Shown in pieces: positions 54,335 through 63,818 of a stretch of DNA of 64,000 bases. Under the pieces are notes generated by a model that did no database searches, had not been told where the DNA came from, and saw nothing but the letters and a program-made list of their open reading frames with translations. The position numbers were made by a program, and so were the translations under genes. Origin of the DNA: Psittacicella melopsittaci (GTDB lineage: Bacteria > Pseudomonadota > Gammaproteobacteria > Enterobacterales > Psittacicellaceae); the NCBI RefSeq assembly GCF_003585925.1, contig NZ_NRJH01000051.1, positions 1-64,000 of the forward strand, read 5' to 3'. How positions within the stretch are numbered: the stretch's first letter is position 1; the number at the start of each line of letters is the position of its first letter.

Positions 54335-55798
54335 ATGGCAACAAAAAAAAGTAAAGTAGTTTATGTTTGTAGTAACTGTGGTTTTGATTACCCCAAGTGG
54401 GAAGGACGTTGTCGTGCCTGTGGCGAATATAATACCTTGCAAGAATTTACGGTAGACACGCCTGCAACTACAGGAGCACAAGTAGTAAAAAAGGTTAAAC
54501 CGCGTTCGGCATTACAAGCTCAAGATGCAGGGAAAAAAATTAGCCAAGGGGGCTATGCAGGTTTTTTTGATCATGGTGTAAAAACTATTAGCCAAATCCA
54601 AGTGCAAGAGCTCGAACGTACCAAAACTGGCTTTAGCGAGTTTGATCGCGTTCTAGGTGGCGGTATAGTAGCAGGTTCGGCTATTCTTGTTGGTGGTCAT
54701 CCAGGTGCAGGTAAGTCAACCATTTTACTGCAAATAGTAACCAAGCTCAGTGAAGAAAACAAAATTCTTTATGTTACAGGGGAAGAGTCTCTCGAGCAAG
54801 TAAAAATGCGTTCTGAGCGTGTTGGTATGCCAGTTATCGATAGTAATCTTCTCATGTTGTCAGAAACTTCAATCGATCGTATTATTGAAGTTTGTGAACA
54901 AGAACAACCGAATATTTTAATTATCGACTCGATTCAAGTTATGTCCTTAGATGGTATAGCTTCGAGTCCTGGCTCGGTATCGCAAGTACGTGAGTCAGCA
55001 GCAGCCCTTACGCGTTATGCTAAGCAAACGCATACTTCGGTAATTATGGTAGGGCATGTAACCAAAGAGGGAGCTCTGGCTGGTCCTAAAGTGCTCGAGC
55101 ACGTAATAGACTGTTCACTCATGATCGAAAGTGCCGAAGATTCGCGTTTTCGTATTATTCGTTCAACCAAAAACCGTTTTGGTGCCGTTAACGAAATAGG
55201 GGTGTTTATGATGGATTCGCGAGGCTTACACGAAGTAAAAAATCCCTCGGCAATCTTTCTTTCTCGCACTGATGAGCCAGCACCAGGCTCGGCAATTGTA
55301 GTTTTATGGGAAGGATCGCGTCCGCTGATAGTGGAAATTCAATCCCTTGTTGACAACTCTAATAAAGAGTCATCGCGACGCATTTCCAATGGTTTTGATA
55401 ATAACCGGTTAATGATGCTCTTAGCGATTATGGCTAAGCATGGTGGTTTACAAATGTATAACCATGAAGTTTATGTAAACGTAGTGGGGGGAATTAAAGT
55501 GCAAGAGACCTCAGCTGACCTAGCGGTGGTTTTAGCAATTTTAAGTTCTTCGCTCAATAAAGTATTACCACGTGGCTTAATCGTTCTGGGTGAGCTTGGC
55601 TTAAGTGGAGAGTTACGTCCTGTATCTATGGGACAAGAGCGTTTAGCCGAAGCGGCTAAACATGGCTTTAATACCGCAATTATTCCTGCAAGTAACAAGA
55701 TAAATATAAAAATTCCTAATATGGAAATTCATCCTGTGAAAAACCTAAAACAAGCATTTGCGGTGATTCGCGAACTGTTAAATAATAAAGAGGCTTAG
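54335..55798 (+). CDS. radA: DNA repair protein RadA
   Basis: A RecA-like ATPase/helicase that processes recombination intermediates by branch migration. The protein has 487 residues (E. coli 460). An N-terminal zinc finger CSNCGFDYPKWEGRCRACGE is followed by a longer-than-usual linker with GYAGFFDHG. Walker A is GGHPGAGKST (about 127-136), the RadA-specific motif is KNRFG (in RSTKNRFGAVNE), and the C-terminal Lon-protease-like domain spans about 310-487. It is joined to ruvA: the TAG stop abuts the ruvA ATG. No serB is upstream as in E. coli. Confidence 0.96.
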   Translation: MATKKSKVVYVCSNCGFDYPKWEGRCRACGEYNTLQEFTVDTPATTGAQVVKKVKPRSALQAQDAGKKISQGGYAGFFDHGVKTISQIQVQELERTKTGFSEFDRVLGGGIVAGSAILVGGHPGAGKSTILLQIVTKLSEENKILYVTGEESLEQVKMRSERVGMPVIDSNLLMLSETSIDRIIEVCEQEQPNILIIDSIQVMSLDGIASSPGSVSQVRESAAALTRYAKQTHTSVIMVGHVTKEGALAGPKVLEHVIDCSLMIESAEDSRFRIIRSTKNRFGAVNEIGVFMMDSRGLHEVKNPSAIFLSRTDEPAPGSAIVVLWEGSRPLIVEIQSLVDNSNKESSRRISNGFDNNRLMMLLAIMAKHGGLQMYNHEVYVNVVGGIKVQETSADLAVVLAILSSSLNKVLPRGLIVLGELGLSGELRPVSMGQERLAEAAKHGFNTAIIPASNKINIKIPNMEIHPVKNLKQAFAVIRELLNNKEA

Positions 55799-56503
55799 AT
55801 GTACGGAAGTATTCACGGAATTTTATTAGATAAAACTACGACCACCGTATTAATTGATTGTTACGGCGTGGGCTATGAAGTAACTGTTCCTTTAACTACC
55901 TATCAACACTTGCCTGCGGTGGGAAATAAAATATTTCTTTTTACCTACCAACGGATTCTCGAAGATGCTCACCAGCTTTATGGCTTTGCTCATGCGGTTG
56001 AAAAAAAGCTTTTTCAAGAATTAATTAAGCTCAATAAAATTGGTCCGCGCATTGCTTTAGCAGTTTTAGGCATGTATGACTTTATTAGTTTATTAAATAT
56101 TATTAACAATAAGGATCAAAAAGCCTTGGCTGCTGTGCCAGGAATAGGGAAAGCAACTGCCGAACGGATGATTGTGGAATTAAACAATCGTATGGATATG
56201 CTTAAAGAAGCTGTAGCTCTAGGCAAACAGCAAATGGTAATGCTCAAACAAGCTTATGGGGTTATTGAGCAAGAGAAGCCAAGTGAAGTAAGAGTTGAAC
56301 CTGAGTTTGCTCAAGTAAACTATCCGCAAGCGACCCCAAGCGAAGAAGAGGATATGAGTAAACGCTACTCGGTACTTCAAGCTTTAGTTAACCTTGGCTT
56401 AAAAGATGTTCAAGCTCAGCAGATTCTAGAAAAAGTATACGAGCCTAGCTTAAGTTTAGAGCAACTCATTAAGGCTTGTTTAGATTTTTATAAAGGCAAA
56501 TAA
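55799..56503 (+). CDS. ruvA: Holliday junction DNA helicase subunit RuvA
   Basis: Binds four-way junctions and loads RuvB for branch migration. The protein has 234 residues (E. coli 203). Domain I (about 1-64) has the OB-fold start MYGSIHGILLDK and GVGYEVTVPLTTY, domain II the two helix-hairpin-helix motifs (ELIKLNKIGPRIALAVL and AAVPGIGKATAERMIVEL), and domain III (about 185-234) is the RuvB-binding three-helix unit. The excess length is in the acidic linker between II and III. It starts directly after radA and 2 nt before ruvB. Confidence 0.95.
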   Translation: MYGSIHGILLDKTTTTVLIDCYGVGYEVTVPLTTYQHLPAVGNKIFLFTYQRILEDAHQLYGFAHAVEKKLFQELIKLNKIGPRIALAVLGMYDFISLLNIINNKDQKALAAVPGIGKATAERMIVELNNRMDMLKEAVALGKQQMVMLKQAYGVIEQEKPSEVRVEPEFAQVNYPQATPSEEEDMSKRYSVLQALVNLGLKDVQAQQILEKVYEPSLSLEQLIKACLDFYKGK

Positions 56504-56505
56504 TT

Positions 56506-57513
56506 ATGCAAGATGAGATGCGTTTGGTTTCGGCTCAAGAAGGAGTAGGAGAAAAACAACCAGATCGAGCTTTGCGTCCTGTAGATTTAGCAGGATACAT
56601 AGGTCAAGAATCAATTGTAGAGCTCTTATCTGTTAGTATCCATGCAGCCAAAAAAAGAGGCGAACCTCTAGACCATACTTTAATTTTTGGTCCACCAGGA
56701 CTGGGTAAAACTACCCTTGCCAATATTATTGCCCATGAAATGGGGGTAAATATAGTTACGACCACCGGTCCGGTACTAGAAAAGGCAGTTGACCTAGCTG
56801 CCATTCTTAATGGTTTACAACCTAACGATATTCTTTTTATCGATGAAATTCATCGTCTGCCTGCCAAAGTAGAAGAAGTACTTTATAGTGCAATGGAAGA
56901 CTATGAAATAGATATTTTAATTGGTGAAGGTGCAGGAGCTAATACTATGCGTCTACCTCTTTCACCTTTTACTCTAGTGGGAGCAACCACGCGAGCAGGC
57001 AGTCTAACTGGACCTCTATATGCTCGTTTTGGTAACCACTACAATCTGAGTTTTTATCAGGCTCAAGAACTTGCCCAAATTATTATTAACTCGGCAAATA
57101 AGTTGCAAATTGTAATAGATGCAGCTTCGGCATTAGAGATTGCCAAACGTTCGCGTGGTACGCCACGTATTGCCAATCGTTTATTACGCCGAGTAAGAGA
57201 TTTTGCTGATGTTTTAAATCAAGGTGAAATTTCTTATGAGATAACTTGTCTAACCTTAGATAAATTAAATATAGATTCATGTGGCTTAGATCGTTTAGAC
57301 TACCGCTTACTAGATACTTTAATTAATCAATTTAATGGTACGGCGGGGATCGAAGCTCTAGCTTCTTCGATAGGGGAAGATCGCTTGACCCTAGAAGATG
57401 TAGTTGAACCTTATTTAATTCAGCAAGGTTTTATTATCCGTACGCCTAGGGGACGGATGGTAACCGATAAAGCTAAAATGTATATGCAATCGATAGAGAA
57501 AACACTATGTTAA
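56506..57513 (+). CDS. ruvB: Holliday junction DNA helicase subunit RuvB
   Basis: The AAA+ motor of branch migration. The protein has 335 residues (E. coli 336). Walker A is GPPGLGKTT (about 63-71), Walker B LFIDEIHRLP, sensor 1 GATTRAGSLTGPLYARFG with the arginine finger region, and sensor 2 RGTPRIANRLLRRVRDF. The C-terminal winged helix ends with PYLIQQGFIIRTPRGRM. ruvC is not in this operon. The end overlaps the start of the next gene by 7 nt (ATGTTAA), so a putative secreted protein is translated from the same mRNA. Confidence 0.97.
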   Translation: MQDEMRLVSAQEGVGEKQPDRALRPVDLAGYIGQESIVELLSVSIHAAKKRGEPLDHTLIFGPPGLGKTTLANIIAHEMGVNIVTTTGPVLEKAVDLAAILNGLQPNDILFIDEIHRLPAKVEEVLYSAMEDYEIDILIGEGAGANTMRLPLSPFTLVGATTRAGSLTGPLYARFGNHYNLSFYQAQELAQIIINSANKLQIVIDAASALEIAKRSRGTPRIANRLLRRVRDFADVLNQGEISYEITCLTLDKLNIDSCGLDRLDYRLLDTLINQFNGTAGIEALASSIGEDRLTLEDVVEPYLIQQGFIIRTPRGRMVTDKAKMYMQSIEKTLC

Positions 57514-58679
57514 AAAAATTAGCTCTAACTGTTACAGCACTAGCGACCCTAATGCCAGCTTTTGCCAAGGTTAACAATTGTCAAATTAGCGTTAAATACA
57601 GCTATGAATTTGCCAGTGTACCTAGTTGTCATCTGGGAATAGCTACCCGTGATTATGTTGCTTTACCAGCTCTACCTGGTTTGGATCCTAATCTGGGTAC
57701 TAATATGATCTCAGATCCCCAAATAGCTTTTGCTTTTTATACTCCTTTAATGGAAAATAAAAACGAGGCAGTAAAAGACTTTGTCAAAGACTATTTTGCT
57801 AAATACTTAGCCTATGCTCCTAAAGCCAAATATGCTTTTGTGATAGGGCAGTATAATGGCTTAAACCAAAATGACGTAGACTATACTCAACTAAGTACAA
57901 CTGCTTTATTTATTAATAGCGAGAGACAAGTGAGCTTTACTAAAAACTATGTCCCAGAGCTTAAAGTAGAAAGCAATGACCTTTGGTTAGCTCCAGGCAA
58001 AACCGTAGCAGTTAAATTAGTTGACTATCAAGGCGTAACCAATCAGTCTGACTTTACGATTTTACTCTTTAATCATGGTAGTCAAGCTGCGCCAATTAGT
58101 AGATCCCTAAATGTGTATATGGATACAATTTTAGCTAAAGCAGCTAAAAGTGGTAAATCTGTTATCTCTGGCGATAATATTTCCATTACTAATAAAAATG
58201 GCTCGGTAGTAATTAGTGGCGGAACTATAAGTGCTGGCAGTGTATCGGTTTCTGGGCAAAATGTAAATATCCAAAATACCAATATTAACGCCCAAGAAAA
58301 CATTGACCTTAAAGCAGGGGATACTTTAGATGTAAACAACTCTGAGTTAAACTCGCCTCAGGTTAATGCTCAAGCTCCAAAAATTAACGATGACGGTTCT
58401 TTAGCTAAAGCCCAAAGTAAAGAGATGAGTCAATTTACGCAACCGCGTATTGTTGGTATAGATGACTACTTTGCTAAAGTGCTTGCTCTACGTGGAGAAA
58501 ACAGAAGTCGTCCGGTAATAGATCCATTTTTAGCTGGGCAAATTCTAGGCATAGACAACTCAGGCTTAAGCCCTAGTCAATATGTAGAAAAATTTGTTGC
58601 TACTTTTGGGCAAAATAACTACTTAACGCGAATTTTACCGCAATATACTCAAGAAGTTATTAATTTTAGAAGCAAATAA
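57507..58679 (+). CDS. Secreted repeat protein related to the 2-1345 protein
   Basis: 390 residues with a clear signal peptide (MLKKLALTVTALATLMPAFA, cleavage after about residue 20), so periplasmic or surface-exposed. Residues about 25-210 have no known domain and hold a Cys pair (NNCQIS and PSCHLG). About 213-285 are short haemagglutinin-like beta repeats (SGDNISITNKNGSVVISGG, GQNVNIQNTNINAQEN). The C terminus has TQPRIVG, then VIDPFLAGQILGIDNSGL, matching TPRIVA and IIDPEALRDRLDLD in the protein at the left edge. It overlaps ruvB and so rides on the radA-ruvAB operon. Function unknown; surface or envelope role inferred. Confidence 0.8.
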   Translation: MLKKLALTVTALATLMPAFAKVNNCQISVKYSYEFASVPSCHLGIATRDYVALPALPGLDPNLGTNMISDPQIAFAFYTPLMENKNEAVKDFVKDYFAKYLAYAPKAKYAFVIGQYNGLNQNDVDYTQLSTTALFINSERQVSFTKNYVPELKVESNDLWLAPGKTVAVKLVDYQGVTNQSDFTILLFNHGSQAAPISRSLNVYMDTILAKAAKSGKSVISGDNISITNKNGSVVISGGTISAGSVSVSGQNVNIQNTNINAQENIDLKAGDTLDVNNSELNSPQVNAQAPKINDDGSLAKAQSKEMSQFTQPRIVGIDDYFAKVLALRGENRSRPVIDPFLAGQILGIDNSGLSPSQYVEKFVATFGQNNYLTRILPQYTQEVINFRSK

Positions 58680-58685
58680 TTTTAT

Positions 58686-58720
58686 AAAGCTAAGAACCTT
58701 CAGTTCTTGGCTTTATTTGT
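58686..58720 (+). terminator. Terminator of radA-ruvAB operon
   Basis: AAAGCTAAGAAC pairs with GTTCTTGGCTTT (58686-58697 and 58703-58714, one G-U or mismatch), followed by a short T-rich stretch. Confidence 0.7.
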
Positions 58721-58853
58721 TTGTTGACTTAGGTTTATATCGGTTATAATATAGAAAGCGTAGATTTTTTGATCTACATAGAATATTTGTTTTAACTAAC
58801 TAAAAAAGTTATAAGTAATTTACTTATAATTTTTTTCCACACTGCATTTAGCC

Positions 58854-61800
58854 ATGAGTAATGAAAAAAAAGAATTCATGCTAGGAAAAAATTACGCAGG
58901 AAACTTTGAACGTAATCTAAGCCACATTTTTAGCGAATTTAAAGACAATGAGGTGGCTTTAGATTATTATGCCCTAGCATTAAATGATATTTATTTAAGT
59001 GGTTATGCCTATGCCCCTGTATTTGAACATGACATTGACAGGTATTACCTGGCAATGTTAACTCTGTTAAATCAAGTGCACAATCCATTTGGTGTAATTA
59101 ACTTAGAAAGTGATGTATTATCTCTTTTCCTTGTAGATAATATTATCGAAAAGAAAAATGTTGAAACTCTTACCCGTGAAATAGCTGCCAATAGTTTAGA
59201 TTCTGAACTTTTAGGCAAGTTTAAAGTTTATACATCCGTAGAGCAAATCGAGCGAGCGGGTTTAGGGGTAGCAATTTTAACTCTTGATGAGCTCCCAGAT
59301 TTTCTGGTTAAGTATACTGCTCTAGTAGAGCAAAGAGTAGCAAACCTTAATGCAATACTTGAGATTACCTTTAAAATTTTAGACTCAAGTGCTGGTAAGG
59401 ATATTTACCTTGATGACCCAGCTGTAGATAGCAAGCTCAGAGAACAACTTGTTCAACTGGCGAACCAAGAAGAGCTATACTTTGATTTTACTTTAGAAGA
59501 AGAGCTTAAACTTTCTTGCTATGCATTGCATTCTAAAGTGCAAATGCTTATCGACTTTTTAACCGAACAGCAAAGTAGCTATCAAACTACTAAAATTGTT
59601 TGCGATCGCGACGAGCAAGGTAATGAAATCGAAGTTGGGGAAAAAGTTTATACCTACAGAAATGCTCCTCTAGGTTTAGTGTATGTCTTTAATGGCTATC
59701 TCTACAATAATCCTGAGTATTACAAAAAACGTCAGCATGTTTTTAGTTATATTCGTGCATTAAATCCACAAACTCTAGTTTGGTGTGATCAGTATCGTGA
59801 TGAGCAAACTTTAAATCTCGAAGATATTACTAACCTAGTAGTTCGTAGTGTACAAGTTAATTTATTTAGCTACTACTTACCTTACTTTGCTAAGGTAAGC
59901 AATGTATTTAGTAGCAATGGGAAGATAAACTTTGCTCTGTTACCTGAGTTCCAGGATATCCGCACTTTTAATACTGGACATGGTTTAACGCCAGGATCTG
60001 ACTCAACTTTAAGACTAGCTCCAAGTAAAAACTTACAAAAAGTTAAAAATATCGATGCACAATTATTTGTTGCTTTAACTTTTGCTTTACAACAACGCCA
60101 AGTTCTCGTTCTTTCTCAAGATGTAGAAAAAACTTGTCAAGAAATTGAAGCTGTATGTAAAGAAGTTCCTGAATTACGTGCAATTAGCAATTACCTTACA
60201 GTAGTAAGTGACAAAGAACTACCGTTTTTCCGTACAACTTGTGCGGTAGCAGTAGTGCTCAAAGAAGTTAAACTGACTCATAATTTAATTTCTTGTCTTT
60301 CGAGTATTATCTCAAGCTCAATTATGACCTATTCGCCATTAATTATTTATGGCACAGATTTTGAAGGACGCAGTAACAAACGTCGCAAACAAAACAATGA
60401 GGCAGAAACGCCAAGTGATTTAGAGCAAGAGTTTAAACCGCTAATCGAGCAACAAGAAAAAGAAATTAAAAACTGGTTAAGAAACCGTCGTATTCGTCGT
60501 CGTAACAACATTAGCCAAGACGGTCAATTGTTTTATGCTCCAGCTTTAGGCTGTGTTGATGAGGTTTCTCCAACTTACTTTAATTTACAAGAGCAAAGAA
60601 ACTGGAATAGTCAGCTGTCAAGTGACAAGTTCCTTACCGTTCGTCTCAATGATTTAGAAATTTCTTACTACCCTAACCTCAACTCTAATCTCATGGTGTT
60701 AGGGGGAATGAATCATAATTTCTTTACGAACTGCGTTGGTGAGTTTAAACCTCATGCGGTTAACGATTCTTCTTTTAGTCGTTTAGGTTCGTTTTATCAT
60801 GCCAACCTTAACTCAGGTGATTTAATTACCAATGTTTCTATTGCTATTCACCGCTTAATTAACCTCTTTAATAATGCAGAAAACAAAGTAGGTTCTTTAC
60901 GTGGTTTAAGTGTGTACTGGATTCTTAATGATGAAGAACATGCTTTAGCACCTCTTTATGCTAAACTCTTTAATAATATTTTTAATAAAGAAGAAAATGC
61001 TCGTGTAAATGTAAAAATCTATCGTGAACTAACTTCTCCTGTAGAAAGTAACTCAGTTCTTGATAAAGAAAATAGCAATTTACAAGACTTTACTAAGAGT
61101 GCCTATGATGAAGCAGTACATGTAGTTAACCAAATTCGCAATGATGTACTGTCGCAATTACTGGATAGTAAACTAGCTAAAGACGAGAAGAATCAAAAAT
61201 TTATCGATGACTTAATTAACTCCAATGTCGATGATGAGTTTGCTCGTTATCTAGATTTTGGGCAAAAGGTTGAAGATCAAGAGTCAGATTTCTATTTAGA
61301 TGCCATAGCTCTAGTTATTGGTGGCTTATTATTACCAGAAGGCACCGAAAGACAATTGCATGAAATAGTGATCATGACCCAAGAAGAGTATAATCTGCAT
61401 GGTAAGTTTACCCACCCAGATCTAGTGGTACTCGAAAATGTAAGTAATCTATACTCTTTAGATAAAAGTGCCGAAACCGCAGCTTTTATTGGCGAGTTAT
61501 TCGAGCAGCTTGATTTCCCTGTGGTACTAGTAAGTTCACCAGAAACTTGTTCACAAGTTTTACTTGAGCATTTAGATGCGACAGATAACCGTGTAATTAA
61601 TCCTCGCTTAATTTATGATTTACCTTCGGCAGATAGATACGCTTATGGTATTCATGTAGATAAAGCTCAGCATTTTAAAGTTTCTGAGTTTGATGGCTTT
61701 GCTAAGGCAGAACAGCTTGATGATTTTGTTGCCCAAATTAAACAAGGGGTAGATACAGGTAAAGTAGACAGCAATGTTTTACTCTTTGATTTACCTATGG

Positions 61801-62477
61801 TATCTTATGCCTTACCAAGAGGACAAAATCCAGATTATGCTTTACAAGAAATTAAAAATCTCGAAGGACAAAGACTTTTTAATGCCTACATTCCTTCATT
61901 AGGTGAGAAAGTACAAAAATTATTCTTTAATAATCTGGCAGTGACCAATGATAAACTGGTAAACCTAGCCTTAAGTATTTTATTACAACCTAGAAGCAAT
62001 AAAGTAAGAGGCTTAATTGTAACTACAGATCCTGAGCTTTATAAGTTCTTTAATCTTCTAGCTCCATATTTTGGTTTTTCCGTGCATAATCCACAAAGCC
62101 TTAAAACAGAGCGAGCAGTATTTAGTCATGCTGTGGTTATGGTTACAGGTGATACTTATATAGATCAAGAGTTAATGCAACGTACTACTTTACTAACACG
62201 TGGCTTTAAAACCCCAGGTAGTGTGTTCTTAATTGCAGATTTTAATTGCATTAATTACTATTTAGCAATAATCTCGCGTGATCATCCATTCGAAATTGGC
62301 GGTCGAGGTTTAAATTTAGATCCAAGTTTATCTCGTCTCCATGAAAGCAAGGCAATTAACCAAAAAACTATGCGTGCCGATAATTTCTCAGCTTATTTTG
62401 ATGCTATAAGGTATAAAAATGAAATGCCGAGATTAACGCGCTCGCGAGCGTTAAATGTCTTTAGAAATAAAGAATAA
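58854..62477 (+). CDS. Large protein of unknown function, 1207 residues
   Basis: Not recognised. The product is large, acidic and soluble, with no signal peptide, clear membrane segment or intact P-loop. A basic patch (KNWLRNRRIRRRNN, about 540-553) lies mid-protein. The strand-loop LMVLGGMNHNFFTNCVGEF (about 618-636) sits where an NTPase of the FtsK/HerA/VirB4 group might have its P-loop, but the GxGKS residues are absent, so this is only a thought. Later alternating strands (FPVVLVSSPETC, SNVLLFDLPMVSYAL, VRGLIVTTDPELYK, GSVFLIADFNC) look like a Rossmann-type alpha/beta domain. No Shine-Dalgarno site is evident. It is flanked by terminators. Confidence 0.8.
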   Translation: MSNEKKEFMLGKNYAGNFERNLSHIFSEFKDNEVALDYYALALNDIYLSGYAYAPVFEHDIDRYYLAMLTLLNQVHNPFGVINLESDVLSLFLVDNIIEKKNVETLTREIAANSLDSELLGKFKVYTSVEQIERAGLGVAILTLDELPDFLVKYTALVEQRVANLNAILEITFKILDSSAGKDIYLDDPAVDSKLREQLVQLANQEELYFDFTLEEELKLSCYALHSKVQMLIDFLTEQQSSYQTTKIVCDRDEQGNEIEVGEKVYTYRNAPLGLVYVFNGYLYNNPEYYKKRQHVFSYIRALNPQTLVWCDQYRDEQTLNLEDITNLVVRSVQVNLFSYYLPYFAKVSNVFSSNGKINFALLPEFQDIRTFNTGHGLTPGSDSTLRLAPSKNLQKVKNIDAQLFVALTFALQQRQVLVLSQDVEKTCQEIEAVCKEVPELRAISNYLTVVSDKELPFFRTTCAVAVVLKEVKLTHNLISCLSSIISSSIMTYSPLIIYGTDFEGRSNKRRKQNNEAETPSDLEQEFKPLIEQQEKEIKNWLRNRRIRRRNNISQDGQLFYAPALGCVDEVSPTYFNLQEQRNWNSQLSSDKFLTVRLNDLEISYYPNLNSNLMVLGGMNHNFFTNCVGEFKPHAVNDSSFSRLGSFYHANLNSGDLITNVSIAIHRLINLFNNAENKVGSLRGLSVYWILNDEEHALAPLYAKLFNNIFNKEENARVNVKIYRELTSPVESNSVLDKENSNLQDFTKSAYDEAVHVVNQIRNDVLSQLLDSKLAKDEKNQKFIDDLINSNVDDEFARYLDFGQKVEDQESDFYLDAIALVIGGLLLPEGTERQLHEIVIMTQEEYNLHGKFTHPDLVVLENVSNLYSLDKSAETAAFIGELFEQLDFPVVLVSSPETCSQVLLEHLDATDNRVINPRLIYDLPSADRYAYGIHVDKAQHFKVSEFDGFAKAEQLDDFVAQIKQGVDTGKVDSNVLLFDLPMVSYALPRGQNPDYALQEIKNLEGQRLFNAYIPSLGEKVQKLFFNNLAVTNDKLVNLALSILLQPRSNKVRGLIVTTDPELYKFFNLLAPYFGFSVHNPQSLKTERAVFSHAVVMVTGDTYIDQELMQRTTLLTRGFKTPGSVFLIADFNCINYYLAIISRDHPFEIGGRGLNLDPSLSRLHESKAINQKTMRADNFSAYFDAIRYKNEMPRLTRSRALNVFRNKE

Positions 62478-62484
62478 ATGCAAA

Positions 62485-62516
62485 GAGACCTCTAAAAATA
62501 GAGGTCTCATTTTTTT
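62485..62516 (+). terminator. Terminator of the 1207-residue protein gene
   Basis: A perfect 10-bp stem GAGACCTCTA / TAGAGGTCTC (62485-62494 and 62499-62508), then A and seven T. Confidence 0.95.
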
Positions 62517-62587
62517 GTTTTAAATAAGAGCGGATAACATTAAGACCGCTAAATTATGGTTTTGCCAATAAAACTAATTATTTGTTA

Positions 62588-62616
62588 TTTTAACGGGATT
62601 AAGTTATAGCTATAAT
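62588..62616 (+). promoter_or_regulatory. Predicted opp promoter
   Basis: TTTTAA (62588-62593), a 17-bp spacer and TATAAT (62611-62616), giving a leader of about 255 nt before oppB. Confidence 0.55.
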
Positions 62617-62622
62617 ATAAGT

Positions 62623-62876
62623 TATATACGAAAAAATCATCCGAAACTATTGCATAAAATAATAAATCATAGTAGGATAATAAAGTGTGTTTAATTCACA
62701 CATGGATAACAAGTGTTTAAAAATTTTGCTTAGCTAGAGTAGCCTAGCTTCTTTTATTTTTGTTTATTAATGTCTCTCAAGTAAAGTTGTCTATTAACTA
62801 GTTGACCGAGAATCTAGTTAATAGCTAATTTGTATCTTCTTTTAAAGAGCTTAAGAGTTACTATTAGAGTGGCACT
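62623..62876 (+). promoter_or_regulatory. Structured opp leader with attenuator-like hairpins
   Basis: Three hairpins lie in order: GTGTG/CACAC (62685-62701); AGCTAG/CTAGCT (62732-62749) followed by TCTTTTATTTTTG, which resembles a terminator; and a perfect 11-bp stem CTATTAACTAG/CTAGTTAATAG (62791-62801 and 62814-62824). No long leader peptide is evident. Attenuation or sRNA control is possible, as Opp is a known sRNA target in enterics, but unproven here. Confidence 0.45.
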
Positions 62877-63797
62877 ATGTATAAATACATTTTTCGTCGT
62901 ATTTTAGAAGCGATACCAACATTGCTAATTCTGATTGCAATAACCTTCTTCTTAATGCGTTTAGCTCCAGGTAGCCCTTTCACTTCTGAACGTGCTTACC
63001 CACCTGAAATTATCGCTAACATTGAAGCAAAATACCACCTAAATGAACCTATGTGGAAGCAGTTTTTAATTTACTTGAACTCTTTATTACATGGTGATTT
63101 AGGACCGTCTTTTAAATATAAAGACTTTACGGTTAACCAATTAGTAGGTCAATCATTTGGGGCTTCATTAAAATTAGGTTCAATTTCTTTCTTAATTGTT
63201 TTAGCCCTAGGGATTACTGTAGGGATTATCGCTGCTTTATATCAAAATACTTGGATTGACTACTCAGTAATCAGTCTTTTAGTAGTAGGTTCGGTTATTC
63301 CAACCATCGTAGCAGCTCCGGTTCTGATTTATATCTTTGCCGTTAAACTAGGTTGGCTTCCATCCGGAGGCTGGAACGGCGGGGCATTAAGGAACATGAT
63401 TCTACCAATTATAATTTATGTTTATGGTAGTATGACTTTCTTAGCGCGTATTACCCGTGGTAACATGATCGAAGTTTTAACTAATAACTATATTCGTACT
63501 GCCCGTGCTAAAGGTTTAAGCACTAGATATATTATTGTGCACCATGCTTTACGTGCTGTATCGGTACCAGTAGTACAAGTTTTAACTTTATCATTTGTTG
63601 GTTTTATTACAGGATCAATTATCGTTGAGCAAATCTTTGGTATTCCAGGTTTAGGTCAACTATATGTACAAGGTGCGACTAACCGTGACTATGGTTTAGT
63701 ACTAAGTATTACCATTTTATCTGGTGTGTTAATTGTCTTAGCAAACATAGTTAATGACATATTAATGGCAGTTGTGGATCCGCGTATTAAATTCTAG
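62877..63797 (+). CDS. oppB: Oligopeptide ABC transporter permease OppB
   Basis: An inner-membrane permease of the oligopeptide importer, 306 residues like E. coli OppB, with six membrane segments. The N terminus RRILEAIPTLLILIAITFFLMRLAPGSPFTSER matches OppB rather than DppB or GsiC. The conserved GPSFKYKDFTVNQLV, the WNGGAL loop and the EAA loop RTARAKGLSTRYIIVHHALR follow. GAGTGG precedes the ATG. oppC starts 21 nt later. An oppA gene, usually upstream, is not found here; the window shows only a leader. Confidence 0.96.
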   Translation: MYKYIFRRILEAIPTLLILIAITFFLMRLAPGSPFTSERAYPPEIIANIEAKYHLNEPMWKQFLIYLNSLLHGDLGPSFKYKDFTVNQLVGQSFGASLKLGSISFLIVLALGITVGIIAALYQNTWIDYSVISLLVVGSVIPTIVAAPVLIYIFAVKLGWLPSGGWNGGALRNMILPIIIYVYGSMTFLARITRGNMIEVLTNNYIRTARAKGLSTRYIIVHHALRAVSVPVVQVLTLSFVGFITGSIIVEQIFGIPGLGQLYVQGATNRDYGLVLSITILSGVLIVLANIVNDILMAVVDPRIKF

Positions 63798-63818
63798 TTT
63801 GACTTTGGAGATTTTGCT

